A stretch of DNA of 64,000 bases from Peribolospora baueri (taxonomy: Eukaryota; Basidiomycota; Peribolosporomycetes; Peribolosporales; Peribolosporaceae): contig JAMDHS010000017.1 in the NCBI GenBank assembly GCA_029717555.1, forward strand, positions 124,001 through 188,000. Reading direction: 5' to 3'. Made by a program: the position numbers and the translations under genes. The notes below the pieces were generated by a model. That model was not told the origin of the DNA and ran no database searches. It was given only the letters and a program-made list of their open reading frames with translations. Below, piece by piece: positions 47,633 through 57,775 of this stretch; positions within the stretch are counted from its first letter, which is position 1, and each line of letters opens with the position of its first letter.

Positions 47633-49136
47633 TCAGTTCTTCAACTCGCCCAACAGTCCCTCCACCTCCCACGCGCCTTCCCAGTAACGCGTCCGTGCCT
47701 TGAGGCCTCGATCCTTGCCCTCTTGCGCGATTCGCTTCTCCAGGCCGCAGTGCTTGCGCACGAAGGCGACGTCGTGGCTGTGGTGTGGGTGCAGAGAGGG
47801 GCGGCAGGAAAGGGAGAGGACGAGGCGGCAGCGTTGTGGCAGAAAAATGACCGATTCTCGAAGCTCAGCACCACGACTGGCCCCGGTGACATCCGTACAG
47901 GGGTCACATTCAGTAAGAGACACACCTTCGAAGTCGCAAGACGGGGCAGAAGTCGTTGCCACCATCGCCGACGTACACGATGCGGTCAAACGAGTCCAGG
48001 CCACCGTGGCGCGAAAGGAACGCTTCGAGCTCCTCTCCTGAGAACGTGAAGGTTAGATGCGTTTTAGGCGGACGGAACAAGAACACGACATATTCTCTCG
48101 ACGTGTTGATCCTTCGTCCTGAGATGGACGGACCCACCCGCCCACGCGTGGACACGAAACCGACAGACTCACCCTTGCACATGTTAGGCTGGCAGCCGAC
48201 CTTGCAGTTGTGCTGAGGGCCGTCGGGGCTGACGCGGCGGCGGAGGCGCAGGAGGTCGCCCTCCCACTGCGCCGGGTTAGTGACGATTTCGGTGAAGACG
48301 TCTTTCATGTTGTGGTGCTATTGGGCGAAGGCAAGGCAACCGAAAAGAAGCCGGAAAGGAAGGAGCGAAAGGCGTATCCAATCTCAGCCACTCGGGTGTA
48401 CACTAAAAATCGAGCGCGTGGAAGGCATGCTCGCCTCGAGGATCAGGTTGATGTAGACGGTGTTGGAGTTGGAGAGGAGGAAGAACGTCGTCTCCGGCGG
48501 AGAGGTCTCCTTGAGGTCGCGTACGCCTTTCTTCATGGCCGGGTGCTGAGATGTAATTATGTGCGGCAGGGGAGAACGGAAATCAGCGATGCAGTGAAGC
48601 GGGCGGCGAAGGGAAAAGAAGGAGATGCAAATCTGGATGGGAGCACTCACGAAAGGAAGCAAGCGCATGGCATTCTCGATGTCCTCCCTCGTCTTGCCTT
48701 CGGCATGCAGCTCGACGAGAAGCTGGGAGCTATGCAACGTACCAAGAACGAGTATAAGCGCACGATGAAACCTCAGCAGGGTTCATTTGGATGGCCCGCT
48801 GCACGGATAACTCGAGGCGCGCCTTCAAGGGTAAAAACTGCTCGCACTTACCACAAGTCGGTGAACTGCGTCGTAGGCTCGAGCTCCTTGAGCTTGCGAC
48901 GAAGTCGGGGACAAAGCACCTCGTGCACCCAGCGGTCCGTGTCTTGGTCCACGAGCGACCTGAATGGAGAGTAAGAAGGAAGTTCGAGAGTCGGACCCGT
49001 GGGTGCAGTGAGGACGCCAGGCCATTCAGCTCGCCGTCGGTCCCCCCACTTGACCTGCCGTCTGGACAGTGAAAAAATGCGCTCACCAATCAAAGTCATA
49101 CACGACCAACTGCCTTTTCACAGGGGAGCTGCTCAT
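47633..49136 (-). CDS. PHOSPHO1/2-type HAD phosphatase
   Basis: Seven exons (47633-47777, 47926-48037, 48173-48317, 48435-48545, 48651-48729, 48852-48959, 49087-49136) give 249 residues; an in-frame ATG at 49151 would add five. HAD motif I is [17 protein letters not shown]. Motif II is [17 protein letters not shown] Cys-rich loop reads [14 protein letters not shown], and motif IV is [16 protein letters not shown]; these are the marks of the PHOSPHO family. Animal members hydrolyse phosphoethanolamine, phosphocholine or pyridoxal phosphate; the fungal substrate is not known from sequence. Intron 4 starts with GC rather than GT (GAG|GCGAGC at 48434), the only split that keeps the conserved frame. 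It is divergent from DPH5 with 237 bp between starts. Confidence 0.92.
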
Positions 49137-49373
49137 CTTCTCGGTTTGCATGTCGGAGGAAAAGGACAGAGCTGGTCCGAGTCAAGGCCTTCCAAGGACT
49201 TGAACCGTTTCGTACCTGTGCACGTGCGTCACTTTCTTCTAGCTGCGGCCGGCGTGGCTCTGGCGAGTCTTTCCTCAAACCGACAGTCGACCCGCTCAGC
49301 CAGCCATTTATTGAAAATCTCAAGAAGCAATATTCTCCAGGCGCTTGAGTGCTTGTTCCCGTGGTCGCCCACT

Positions 49374-50768
49374 ATGCTCTACGTGATCGGACTCGGCCTC
49401 GCAGACGAGCGGGACATCACCGTCAAGGGCCTCGAGGCCGTCAAAAGGTCCTCAAAAGTGTATCTCGAGGCGTACACTTCCATCTTGATGTGCGACGTGA
49501 AAAAGCTGGTGCGTTGCGGTGTCGCGAATACAGTTCCCCCTTCCGGCTACTTTCAACAGTGGATGATGGAACGAGAACTCTCTCGCTGATCGACCCTTGC
49601 CGCTTGTGGACCGGCCGTCCATCGCCTTCGCACCAGGAAGAATTTTACGGCAAGTCAGTGATCGTAGCGGATCGAGACCTCGTGGAGACGCAGAGCGACG
49701 ATATCCTGTCCACCGCCGCCGTGGAGGACGTTTCCTTCCTCGTCGTCGGTGACCCGTTGGGGTGGGTTTGCCCTTTTGGCTGGCTGCATGCCGTCACTAG
49801 CCCGTGGCTCGATGCTCATAGGTTTCTCTCGCCCCACGGAATGGCAGCGCGACGACCCACACGGACCTAATCATCCGCGCACGCAGTCTAACCCCGCCAG
49901 TGCCCTACCGCATTATCCACAATGCGAGCATAATGAACGCAATAGGCTGCTCCGGTCTCCAGCTCTACAACTTTGGCCAGACCGTCTCCGTGCCCTTCTA
50001 CACCGATTCCTGGCGACCCCATAGCTGGTACCCGCGCGTTAGGGAGAACGTGCAGCTGGGGATGCACACGCTCGTGTTGGGAGACATCAAGGTAAAGGAG
50101 CAGAGCGAGGAGAATATGGCAAGGCGAGTGGAATCGCGCTGGGTCCGCCTGCGTCTCATCTCACTTGTCGGGGAAAAAAAATAAAAATAAAAATAAAAAT
50201 AAAAATAAAAATAAAAATAAAAATAAAAATAAAAATAAAAAACCGTTCATATATTGACCGAGGATCTCCCATCCTCGCCCGCAGAGGCCGCAAGATCTTT
50301 GAGCCGCCACGCTACATGCTCGTACCGACGCTCATCGATCAGATGCTCCAGGCCGAGGCAGATCAAGGGGACGGCACGCTCTCGGCGGACCGTACGCTCG
50401 CCATCGCCGTTTGCAGGGTGGGGGCGAGCGATCAGCGCATCCTCGCCGGCACGCTCGGGGAGCTTCTGGCGCTCGACAGGTCGACCGGCGCTAATTCGAC
50501 AGACAAAAAAGAGGGAGAAGTAGAGGAGGAGGAGGACGAAGACGAAGACGACGACAGCCTACCCCGAGACGCCGCCACGCGCGCGTCCATCCTCGCACTG
50601 CGAAGAGCATACCAAGACCCGTCCTACCCTTTCGGCCCGCCGCTGCACAGCCTTCTCCTCGTCGGACGGAGGCTGCATCCGCTCGAGAGTGACTTCGCAC
50701 AGGCGTTCGCCGTCGAGGGCAGTCGGTGGGCGGAGGTCGCGAGGGACGTGTATGGGTGTAAGGAGTGA
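49374..50768 (+). CDS. DPH5: Diphthine methyl ester synthase
   Basis: Four exons (49374-49508, 49637-49761, 49848-50123, 50285-50768) give 339 residues. The SAM-dependent tetrapyrrole-methylase-like fold is clear: [20 protein letters not shown] at the start, [38 protein letters not shown] and [15 protein letters not shown]. The C-terminal part carries [14 protein letters not shown]. Dph5 adds methyl groups to the modified histidine of elongation factor 2 during diphthamide synthesis. An acidic insert of about 25 residues ([14 protein letters not shown]) sits in the C-terminal domain, making the protein longer than the usual 280-300. Intron 3 appears to be GC-AG (AAG|GCGAGT at 50124) and holds an AT-rich pentanucleotide repeat. 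Confidence 0.95.
50172..50240 (+). repeat. (TAAAA)n microsatellite inside DPH5 intron 3
   Basis: About eleven units of AATAA/TAAAA follow a GGGG stretch and end in AAAAAACCG. The repeat lies wholly within the 161-nt intron, in strong contrast to the GC-rich surroundings. Confidence 0.95.
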
Positions 50769-51052
50769 GGGAAGAAGGGGGCGGTAAATGTCTTGTCTGA
50801 ATGCGAATCCGATTGCCACTGGAGTGGCTTTCTGACGACAAATCAGATTTGGGAGCACAAAGTGCGTGCCACTTCAACGCGGTTCAAACAGCCTCGCAGC
50901 AGTCCCAGGTGCTCTCAAGTCTTCGAAGCAAAAGTCCATCAAATTGGATTTTCAGATATGTATGCGCGCGCTTTACTCTCATCGCAGCAGACTGGAGTTC
51001 CTTCAGAATCGGCGATCTAGACTTGAAGGACGTCGAGCGACTGGGCGGTATT
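50769..51052. other. Convergent 3' flank, DPH5 / OST3
   Basis: These 284 bp between stop codons hold no gene that I can see and presumably contain both transcript ends. Confidence 0.5.
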
Positions 51053-52479
51053 TCAGAGGAATAAGCGGAAAGGATAACCTGACGGATGTGGAACAACCAC
51101 CATGTCAGAAAGCAATGCCAATAAAATCGAGAGCTTCAATCAGAGCAGGCGACATCCGAGAGCCTACTTACCCCCGTTCTTCATCCTGAACACGTTGATG
51201 AGCACGGAAAAGACGAAGAGGAGGACGCCGGACCAGATATAGACGCCCAGACGCTGGCGGAAGGGGTCGGTCTGCTTTGGAACGAGGATGGTGAGGGCGA
51301 TCACCGAGATAGAAAGGATGCCGTCTGCGAGCGTGGGAAGGAGAAGGGGCTAGGAAAGATCAGAGTCCGTTCCCTCGGCCACGCGCAGTGCGTCAAGGAA
51401 GCGGTCATATGAGGCGCGACGTACGCCCGAAGCGACGACGAGACTCACAGAGGGTGGCCACTATCTGTGTCTCCATCCCATACTGGTTCTGGAATCCAGC
51501 GGCAATATAGCTGACCGTGCCGTCAGGCCCAGCAGCCACATAGGGCGTTCCGCGAATGCGGTTCCACATGTACCCGCTGGTCATGACGAGGATCATGCCG
51601 AGCCCCAGAACCTGCCAGAGGTACTTGGAAGTGAGGACGAAGGTGAATGAGGAGAAAAAGACGGTGCCGATAAGAACGGCAATGGAGCCGATCACAAGGG
51701 CTGTGATGATCAAGCCGTAGGGAGGAGGTTTGCGAAAGGGAACCCGCCCTGAGATCTGCCCGGAGATCGTATCGGCGAGGTCACCGGCATCGAAGCCACT
51801 GTAAAGGGAGAAGTAAACGACCGTGGTGAACTGACATGAGCTTCTGGGCACAAGTGAGAGCGACGTCTCGGCGATCGACCCACAAGCGGTTGAAGTCATA
51901 TTCCACCGGATCGGTTTTGCCGGTCGCATACGGTCCTTCCGTTGGCGGATAAAAGTACAACATCGGAGCGTGCTGGAGGCCCATCTGTTCCACGAAACCG
52001 TCGAAGGGGCGAGCGTATGTTCGTAAGCATGCACTGTCATAAAAATTTGGAGAAGACGGGAATGAAAGCGTTGGGATGATGGAACCCACCCGCTGGAAGA
52101 TCTCCTTTCCATTCATAAAGTCCAGGCGACCGAAAATGTGCCTCTCCTTCTCAGGCGATTTCTGCCATGCCTTGGCGACGAGATTGTACTCGGGGTCAAA
52201 TTGGCGGCAAGGGTGGCATTTAAAGAGCGGGTCGGTGGCCGTCAGGAGCATGGAGACGGAGTAGTTCCTGGGGCGGGCGATGAACTCGTCGAAGCTGTGC
52301 AGGTCCAGCTTGACCACGCCGCCCTCTTGCGCAGCGCGCTCGTTGAACTTGGCCTGTCGCTCCGCCGGGAAAGAGGCTGCGCGCCCGTGGGCATGGGCCC
52401 CGGCATGAGCGGAGACAAGGCCGAGGGCGACGAGGCAGGTAAGGAGGAAAAAGAAGAGAGGGGGTAGCCGGCTCGTCAT
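51053..52479 (-). CDS. OST3: OST3/OST6 family oligosaccharyltransferase subunit
   Basis: Five exons (51053-51078, 51172-51324, 51449-51798, 51836-51984, 52090-52479) give 355 residues. A signal peptide (MTSRLPPLFFFLLTCLVALG to VSA) precedes a thioredoxin-like luminal domain. Its redox motif is CHPC, followed by EYNLVAKAW. Four membrane segments follow, including YGLIITALVIGSIAVLIGTV and WSGVLLFVFSVLINVF, and the tail is KNGGYPFRLFL. Ost3/Ost6 hold glycoprotein substrates through mixed disulfides and promote N-glycosylation in the ER. The last exon has only 26 nt, and the intron 51799-51835 is only 37 nt, needed to join two clearly conserved frames. Confidence 0.93.
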
Positions 52480-52661
52480 GTTGGTCGCACTCGGTCAGGA
52501 ATCGACGCTCGTCCAGCCGACCTTCTAGTCAGCCAGCGCAACCGCCATTGCTGCGGCGACCCTGTCGGTGCGAAGTTCCGAGGCAACCCCTCAGCGTTCG
52601 CCTGGTTCTCCTTGACTCGCAACCACGAAGAAGGCGACTGCGACGATGGTACGCCATCGAC
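52480..52661. promoter_or_regulatory. Bidirectional promoter, OST3 / OB-fold gene
   Basis: The 182 bp between the two divergent start codons serve both genes. I see no TATA box. Confidence 0.45.
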
Positions 52662-53906
52662 ATGTCCAGCTTTACCGTTTTTCTAGACCCTCCCACGAAA
52701 AGCGAGCTCAGCGTCGAGGTGCCGCCGTCAGGTGCTCGCGCCATCCCTGATTATTTCCGGACCCATATAAATGCTCTCGGCGAACACGAGTCGCTGACTT
52801 GGCCTCCTCCACCGGAGGTGTTCGAACCGGCCGCCATCGAGAGGGAGCACGCTTGCCAGGGAAGTGTGTTTGCCCCTCCGAAACGCCAAGCTCGACCTGC
52901 CGACGTTAACCTGACCGAGTACACTCGCTTGGGAGATGCAAGGAACGAAGTCGCGACCGCTCAAGGTCTCTACGCCGGCGTCATCTTCGGTGACGAGGAA
53001 GAGCACTCGTTAGCAGTCGTGGACAATCAGAGGGACACGACGCCTGACAGTCAATGGTATCGGTGTGTACCTGAACAGCAAGGTACTCATCTGTTCTATG
53101 GAGTAGAGGTAACGAAGACCGCGAGAGAGCTGCTGTCGGGAAGGATCAACGCACTCACATGGACCCGACTTTTTTTTTTCTCAGTCTCGGACATGGCGCC
53201 CCCAAGTCGCTCGGCGTCTCTCACTTGCTCTTTCCTGGACACGTCCCGTCCAGACACCACAAGGGTTTCTCTCAGCCAAAGCTCGTCCAGCCGCGAAGTT
53301 TCGACCTCAGATGAGACCACCCTCCCGCCCTTGCCTATTTTCGCGTTCGCCCTGGATCACCTCTCTCTCATTTCCACCATCCGCTCCCAACCCATCCGAG
53401 GCCACAAGTCTGGCGGGAAGGTCAACCTCCTGGTGAAGCTGTTACACGTCGAGGATGCGCAGCAGGTCACGACGAGGGACGGAAGGAGGATAAGCATGGG
53501 CAAGATGGTCGTCATGGACGAGAAGAAGAGCCTGTTGAAGGTCACTCTTTGGGGTGAGGTCGCTGATGAGTGGACGGAGGCGATGAGGAGCGGAGACGTC
53601 GTGTACATGCAGGGTGAGCAGGCGCCGGTCCGTCTCTTTATTTTCGCCGCCTCGTGCTGTCTGTGATGATGGCCCCCTTGTCCCCACTGTCGCACCTACA
53701 ATGCTACCATCGCATCAGGGATAGCCATTTCGACCTACCAAAACGTACTCCAAGGCACCGCCTCAGTCCGAAACCCATCCCGCTACCAGATCTGCTACCG
53801 ATCCAAAGTATACGACCGCTCCGACAAGCGGTACAACTTCGACCTACGTTTTGCGGAAATGGACTTGCGCGCTGCCAAGGTCAAGCAGCTCGTGAGAATG
53901 TTGTAG
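52662..53906 (+). CDS. OB-fold protein, possible single-strand DNA binder
   Basis: Three exons (52662-53082, 53185-53613, 53719-53906) give 345 residues. Intron 1 (102 nt) is stop-free and in frame but has a GTACTC donor and a T-rich tract before TCAG, so it is probably spliced. The C-terminal half has an OB-fold pattern: KVNLLVKLLHVEDAQQVTTR, ISMGKMVVMDEKKSLLKVTL followed by WGEVADEW, then SGDVVYMQGIAISTYQNVL. The ending DLRFAEMDLRAAKVKQLVRM is helical. The phrase 'modifier of DNA-binding strand ending in LWG' is shared by RPA-like, MEIOB-like and shieldin-2-like OB folds. The precise family is not resolved; a nucleic-acid-binding role is inference. Confidence 0.75.
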
Positions 53907-54347
53907 ACGGCCTGCCTGTTCGAAGTCCATGTTCATCAAGGGTCCGGAAAAGTTGCGTCGGTCCGATGGGCATCTCGGGCGAAGCCCAATCTTTTTCTTT
54001 CCTGAAAGCGGAACTTGTCTTCAAGTGCGTGCGTCCCAGTCAACTCGTATCATCATCACGGACCCATCGAGGAACGTCCCACTATGGAGACAAAAAAGGT
54101 CGCTAAGTAAACTGGCGACGGGTATTATATTATTGCATCATTCGACAAAGTCTCCCTGTATAGACAAAATGTACCGAACTCATAACCACCCCCCATTTTG
54201 AGATCTACCCCGCTCGCGCAGGCAGCATGTGCATGCCAGTCCGAGGAACCGGCCAGACCGTCAACACTCGGTTCAAGCGAGCAAACAAACAAAGAACGAA
54301 GAACGGACGCTCGACCGTCACCCTTGCCTCTCGCTCGCCCCCCACAC
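53907..54347. other. Convergent intergenic region, no gene recognised
   Basis: This is the 3' flank of the OB-fold gene and ERG27. A lower-GC patch with TATTATATTATTG near 54123 may contain polyadenylation signals. Confidence 0.4.
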
Positions 54348-56590
54348 TCAAACGCTCCGGTTGACAGAGTCCTCCTCCAATTTCTCTTTCGCCCAAAGCA
54401 GCTCCGCCCTGCGCGTTACGACGGCGCGGAGGTTCTCCATCTTGTCGCAGAGGTCTCGGGAAAGGTAGGTCACCTCTTCGCCGTCCTTCGTCCAGCGGAG
54501 AGGCTCGGAGGCGGGAATGTGGCCGTTGCCTGTAAGGTGGCCGTTGGCGTGGCCGTTGGCGTGGCCGTTGGCATGGCCGTTGGCGTGGCCGTTGGCATGG
54601 CCGTTGGCGTGGCCGTTGGCATGGCCGTTGGCGTGGCCGTCGGCATGGCCGTTGGCGTGGCCGTTGGCGTGGCCGTTGGCATGGCCGTTGGCGTGGCCGT
54701 TGGCATGGCCGTTGGCGTGGCCGTTGGCGTGGCCGTTGGCATGGCCGTTGGCGATGGCGGTGCTGTAACCTTGCTCATTCTCCTTCACGCCAACAACGAC
54801 CTTCCCAGACGATCTGGCTGAGTCGACCTTCCAACCGTCCATGCTACTTTGCCCGACATAAGCGCGCCCCAAAACGTCGCAGCAAGAACGGTAAAGGGTG
54901 GTGCGGTCGAGGCAAGAGGAGGGGGCGAGGGAGGCGTGGGAGATTGCGATGGCGCCTTTTTCGTAAGTGATCGGATGGTTCGGCGAGAACATGTAGCGGG
55001 CCTTTAGGGGCGCAGAGTAAGGAAGGCGAGAAAGCGGTGAGTCGAGGTCTGCCGGAGACGCGGGCCCAGACCCGAGTAGAGCACGTAGGCTTTTCGCGAT
55101 GACGAAGAGACGGCTACACGACTCACCAAGTAAAACACAATCGTCATGAACCAAGCGGTGACGGGGTTGAGGAACTCTGCGAAGATGTTGGTTGCCACGA
55201 CGCCGGGATGAACGTTATAGCTCTCCACTCTTGCCGCTTTTGGCCCCGTTCCCTCTTTCTCCCCCTCCTCTGCCGCCTCCCGCTCTTGCCTGTCCCGCCG
55301 CTCGAGCTCGCGCTCGATCTCGGGTCGGTGCGCCTCGATGAATCCATCAGCAACGTCCTGGAAAGCGAGACCCGCGAGCTCGCACTGGAACTTGGAGCTC
55401 TCGTAGGACTTGTTCGTTTTAAGGCACTGGTAGTCCTCCGGGTCGTAGAACTTGCGCATGGCTTCAATTGAGGCAACCCAGACGACGCGGGAGAGGCCGT
55501 AGGGGGAGCGGGCGAGGTGCGGGAGCAGGGAGTTGGCCTGGGAGGAGGAGGATAAGGCGAGAGAGTCAGGATATGGCATGGCAAAGACAGCATGCATCGA
55601 CCTCCTTCCTCGTCCGCTTTCTGCCCTCGCAAGGACGACAACCACTCACCAACAGCCAATGTCCGAAAACATTACATTGCCACACCCATCCGAGCCCTTC
55701 GTCGCTCAGATCGCCCGTCCTCTGTAGCTTGTAGGATGGATAGGTGACGGCCGAGGGGAGGCCGGTGAGGATCTTCCAGATGGCCAAGGGCCAGTTTAAG
55801 CCAGACCAGGCGGCCGTCCCGGCGTTGAGAACAACATGTGTTATGTAGGGATATCTGACGGACGGCGATCGAGCGGCAAGGCGGAGGGGCGTTAGCGGAA
55901 AGGGAGCTGCGTAGAGGACGAACGATGAGAAGGACGAGCTCACCTCGCAAGGACCTCCTTGGCGCAAAAGAGTACCGACTCGGAGGAGCTGAGGTCGCAG
56001 CCCACGAACTCGATCCTGAGCCCCTTTTTGAACCTCGCTAGGTGATCCCTCTCCTCAGAGCTGCAGCCGGCGCTGGTCTTCCTAACGTGCTCGTCGAAGA
56101 AGGCCAACAGCCGCTTGCGGGCTTTGTGGGCCTTGATGGTATTGCGGCAGGCAAGGATGAGCGTCGCGCCGTCCGGTGCAGGGAAGGAAGAGTCCGGAAA
56201 GACGGAAGAGGAGAGAGACTTGGTAGAGAAGGGGAGCGAGCGCTGGTCAGCGATGGTGTCTGGTGGATGGGGAGAGGAAAGCTGGACGAGGAGACGATTG
56301 CAGACTCCAAAGCCTACGCCACTGCACGATGACAAACGAAGGAGGAACGAGGATAAGAGGAGGATGTCGGTCGAGCAGCGGCGAGCGTTGGATGTGCGAT
56401 GGACCGAGTCGTCAACGAGGGCCCCGCCGCGTGGAGACGTGCAGGTGATGGAGAAAAAGCGCGGGTCTCACCTGTTGGCGCCTGTGACCAGCACGATGGG
56501 CCTCTTGGGCTTGCAAGACGAGGATGCGAGGGATGACATGGTCGTTGTCGTCGTCGTTGCCGTCGTAGTCGTTGCCGTCGTCGTGGTCAT
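54348..56590 (-). CDS. ERG27: 3-keto-steroid reductase with C-terminal NGHA repeats
   Basis: Five exons (54348-55001, 55127-55537, 55650-55854, 55944-56321, 56472-56590) give 588 residues; starting at the ATG at 56539 would remove 17 Thr-rich residues. The SDR cofactor motif [20 protein letters not shown] is split by intron 1. [17 protein letters not shown] and [16 protein letters not shown] follow. The active-site pair is in [16 protein letters not shown] (Tyr and Lys). [16 protein letters not shown] is typical of Erg27. It reduces the C3 ketone during sterol C4 demethylation at the ER. The protein is much longer than the 347-residue yeast enzyme, through acidic inserts and an (NGHA)n stretch near the C-terminus encoded at 54541-54755. 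The terminal part after the repeat ([19 protein letters not shown]) looks conserved. Confidence 0.93.
54541..54755 (-). repeat. Coding minisatellite of 12 bp, about 18 units
   Basis: On the plus strand the unit is CCGTTGGCGTGG or CCGTTGGCATGG. The two variants partly alternate, and one unit differs (CGTCGG), changing Asn to Asp. Translated on the minus strand it gives Ala-Asn-Gly-His repeats inside ERG27. Unit length is a multiple of three, so copy-number change would keep the frame. Confidence 0.97.
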
Positions 56591-57775
56591 GCCCTTTATG
56601 CCCTTCGGCAGGTCCCCTCCGAGTCGAGCGGAAGGGACGTTCAGTTGCTCGTCGGTCTTCCATGTCGCCCACTGCTGCGGCAATGCACCCTTCGGCCGGC
56701 GGCATACCGTGGGCCGAGTCGATCCATCTGATATTGTTGCATGCGTGGCAATCCCCGCCTAACTCCGACGGCTCCCGCCTCCCAACATATTCGCCGTGGC
56801 TATCTCGTTGACTCCGTTGGTTTACTCTACATGGAAACCAGAGATCTCCCTCGCGCTAACGTCGAGCACGTGAACGCGAGCCACAATGTTTGTGTCACGT
56901 GATTCCCTTCCGCCTGCTCCGTAGCCAATTCACCGTCTGTGACGGCTCCTTCCTTAACGGTGCACGGTTGAAGCGTTGCGGGCGAGAGTTTGTCTATGTC
57001 GGTGAACGTCGAGGACGGGGACGGAAACTGAGGGACGAGGGGCAGGGGTGTGGACAGGGAACTGGAGGAAACCTGAGAGGTGACAAAAGTATTCTTAGCT
57101 TGGGGAGAAAAGATGCGGACGCCCTGTCGAGCTCTCTATATATGTTGGAGATTGGCGGCGACGAGCACCGTGGTTAAGCGGCGGAAAGCGGACATGACTA
57201 TGTAGAAGGGCTGTGCTGTTACTGCGGTTTTCCTCTCCTCCTTTTTCCTCTCCCTCTGCAGTTCCCGTCCTTGTATGAGAACCCTGATGATCAAGTCAAG
57301 TAGTCTCTGAAAATGCGTCTGAAGCTAACCGTAATAACGACCCGTGAATGCTCATATCCAACAATATACACGTTCATGAGCCGGTGCAGCGCCGCAGCTC
57401 CTATGTTCTAGCCTCGCAACGCCACAACCCCCATGCTCCAGCCTTGCAACGCCACAACTCCTTTGTCCGAGCCTATGAACGCGAGGTTCTGAGCGGAGGT
57501 TTGAGAACACTCGAGGGCCGGTTGACCTTAGATGCAGGGTCGCGCGGGATCTCGAGCATCACGTGGCGGCACGTGATTTTCTGCGTGATTCTCTGCGCTT
57601 GTTATCTCTTGCCGCGAATTAACAAGGCGGGGCAGTGATAGGCCGAGGAGCTGGACATCTATCTATACAGCCGGCTAGGGCCCCGATCTGGAGAACGATC
57701 GCCAATAACTACCGCCATATCCCCACCTCCATCACCTTCGACGCTCGTCTCGAGCGTCCAGGTCGCGTAGACACG
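56591..57775. promoter_or_regulatory. Divergent promoter ERG27 / PNPOx-like gene with four CACGTG boxes
   Basis: No gene is recognised in these about 1.2 kb between start codons. CACGTG lies at 56867-56872, 56896-56901, 57560-57565 and 57570-57575, as two close pairs, one nearer each gene. A TATATAT sequence is near 57137. Sites in this form suit bHLH regulators; which factor binds is unknown. Confidence 0.5.

Noticed and set aside
53083-53184. Reading the OB-fold gene as one uninterrupted exon
   Set aside because: The stretch has a donor, a T-rich tract and a CAG acceptor, and the encoded residues look unlike protein around them; kept as a probable intron.
54470-54778. Plus- and minus-strand repeats read as Trp-Pro-Leu-Ala or Thr-Ala-Met-Pro proteins
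   Set aside because: These are other-frame readings of the ERG27 minisatellite.
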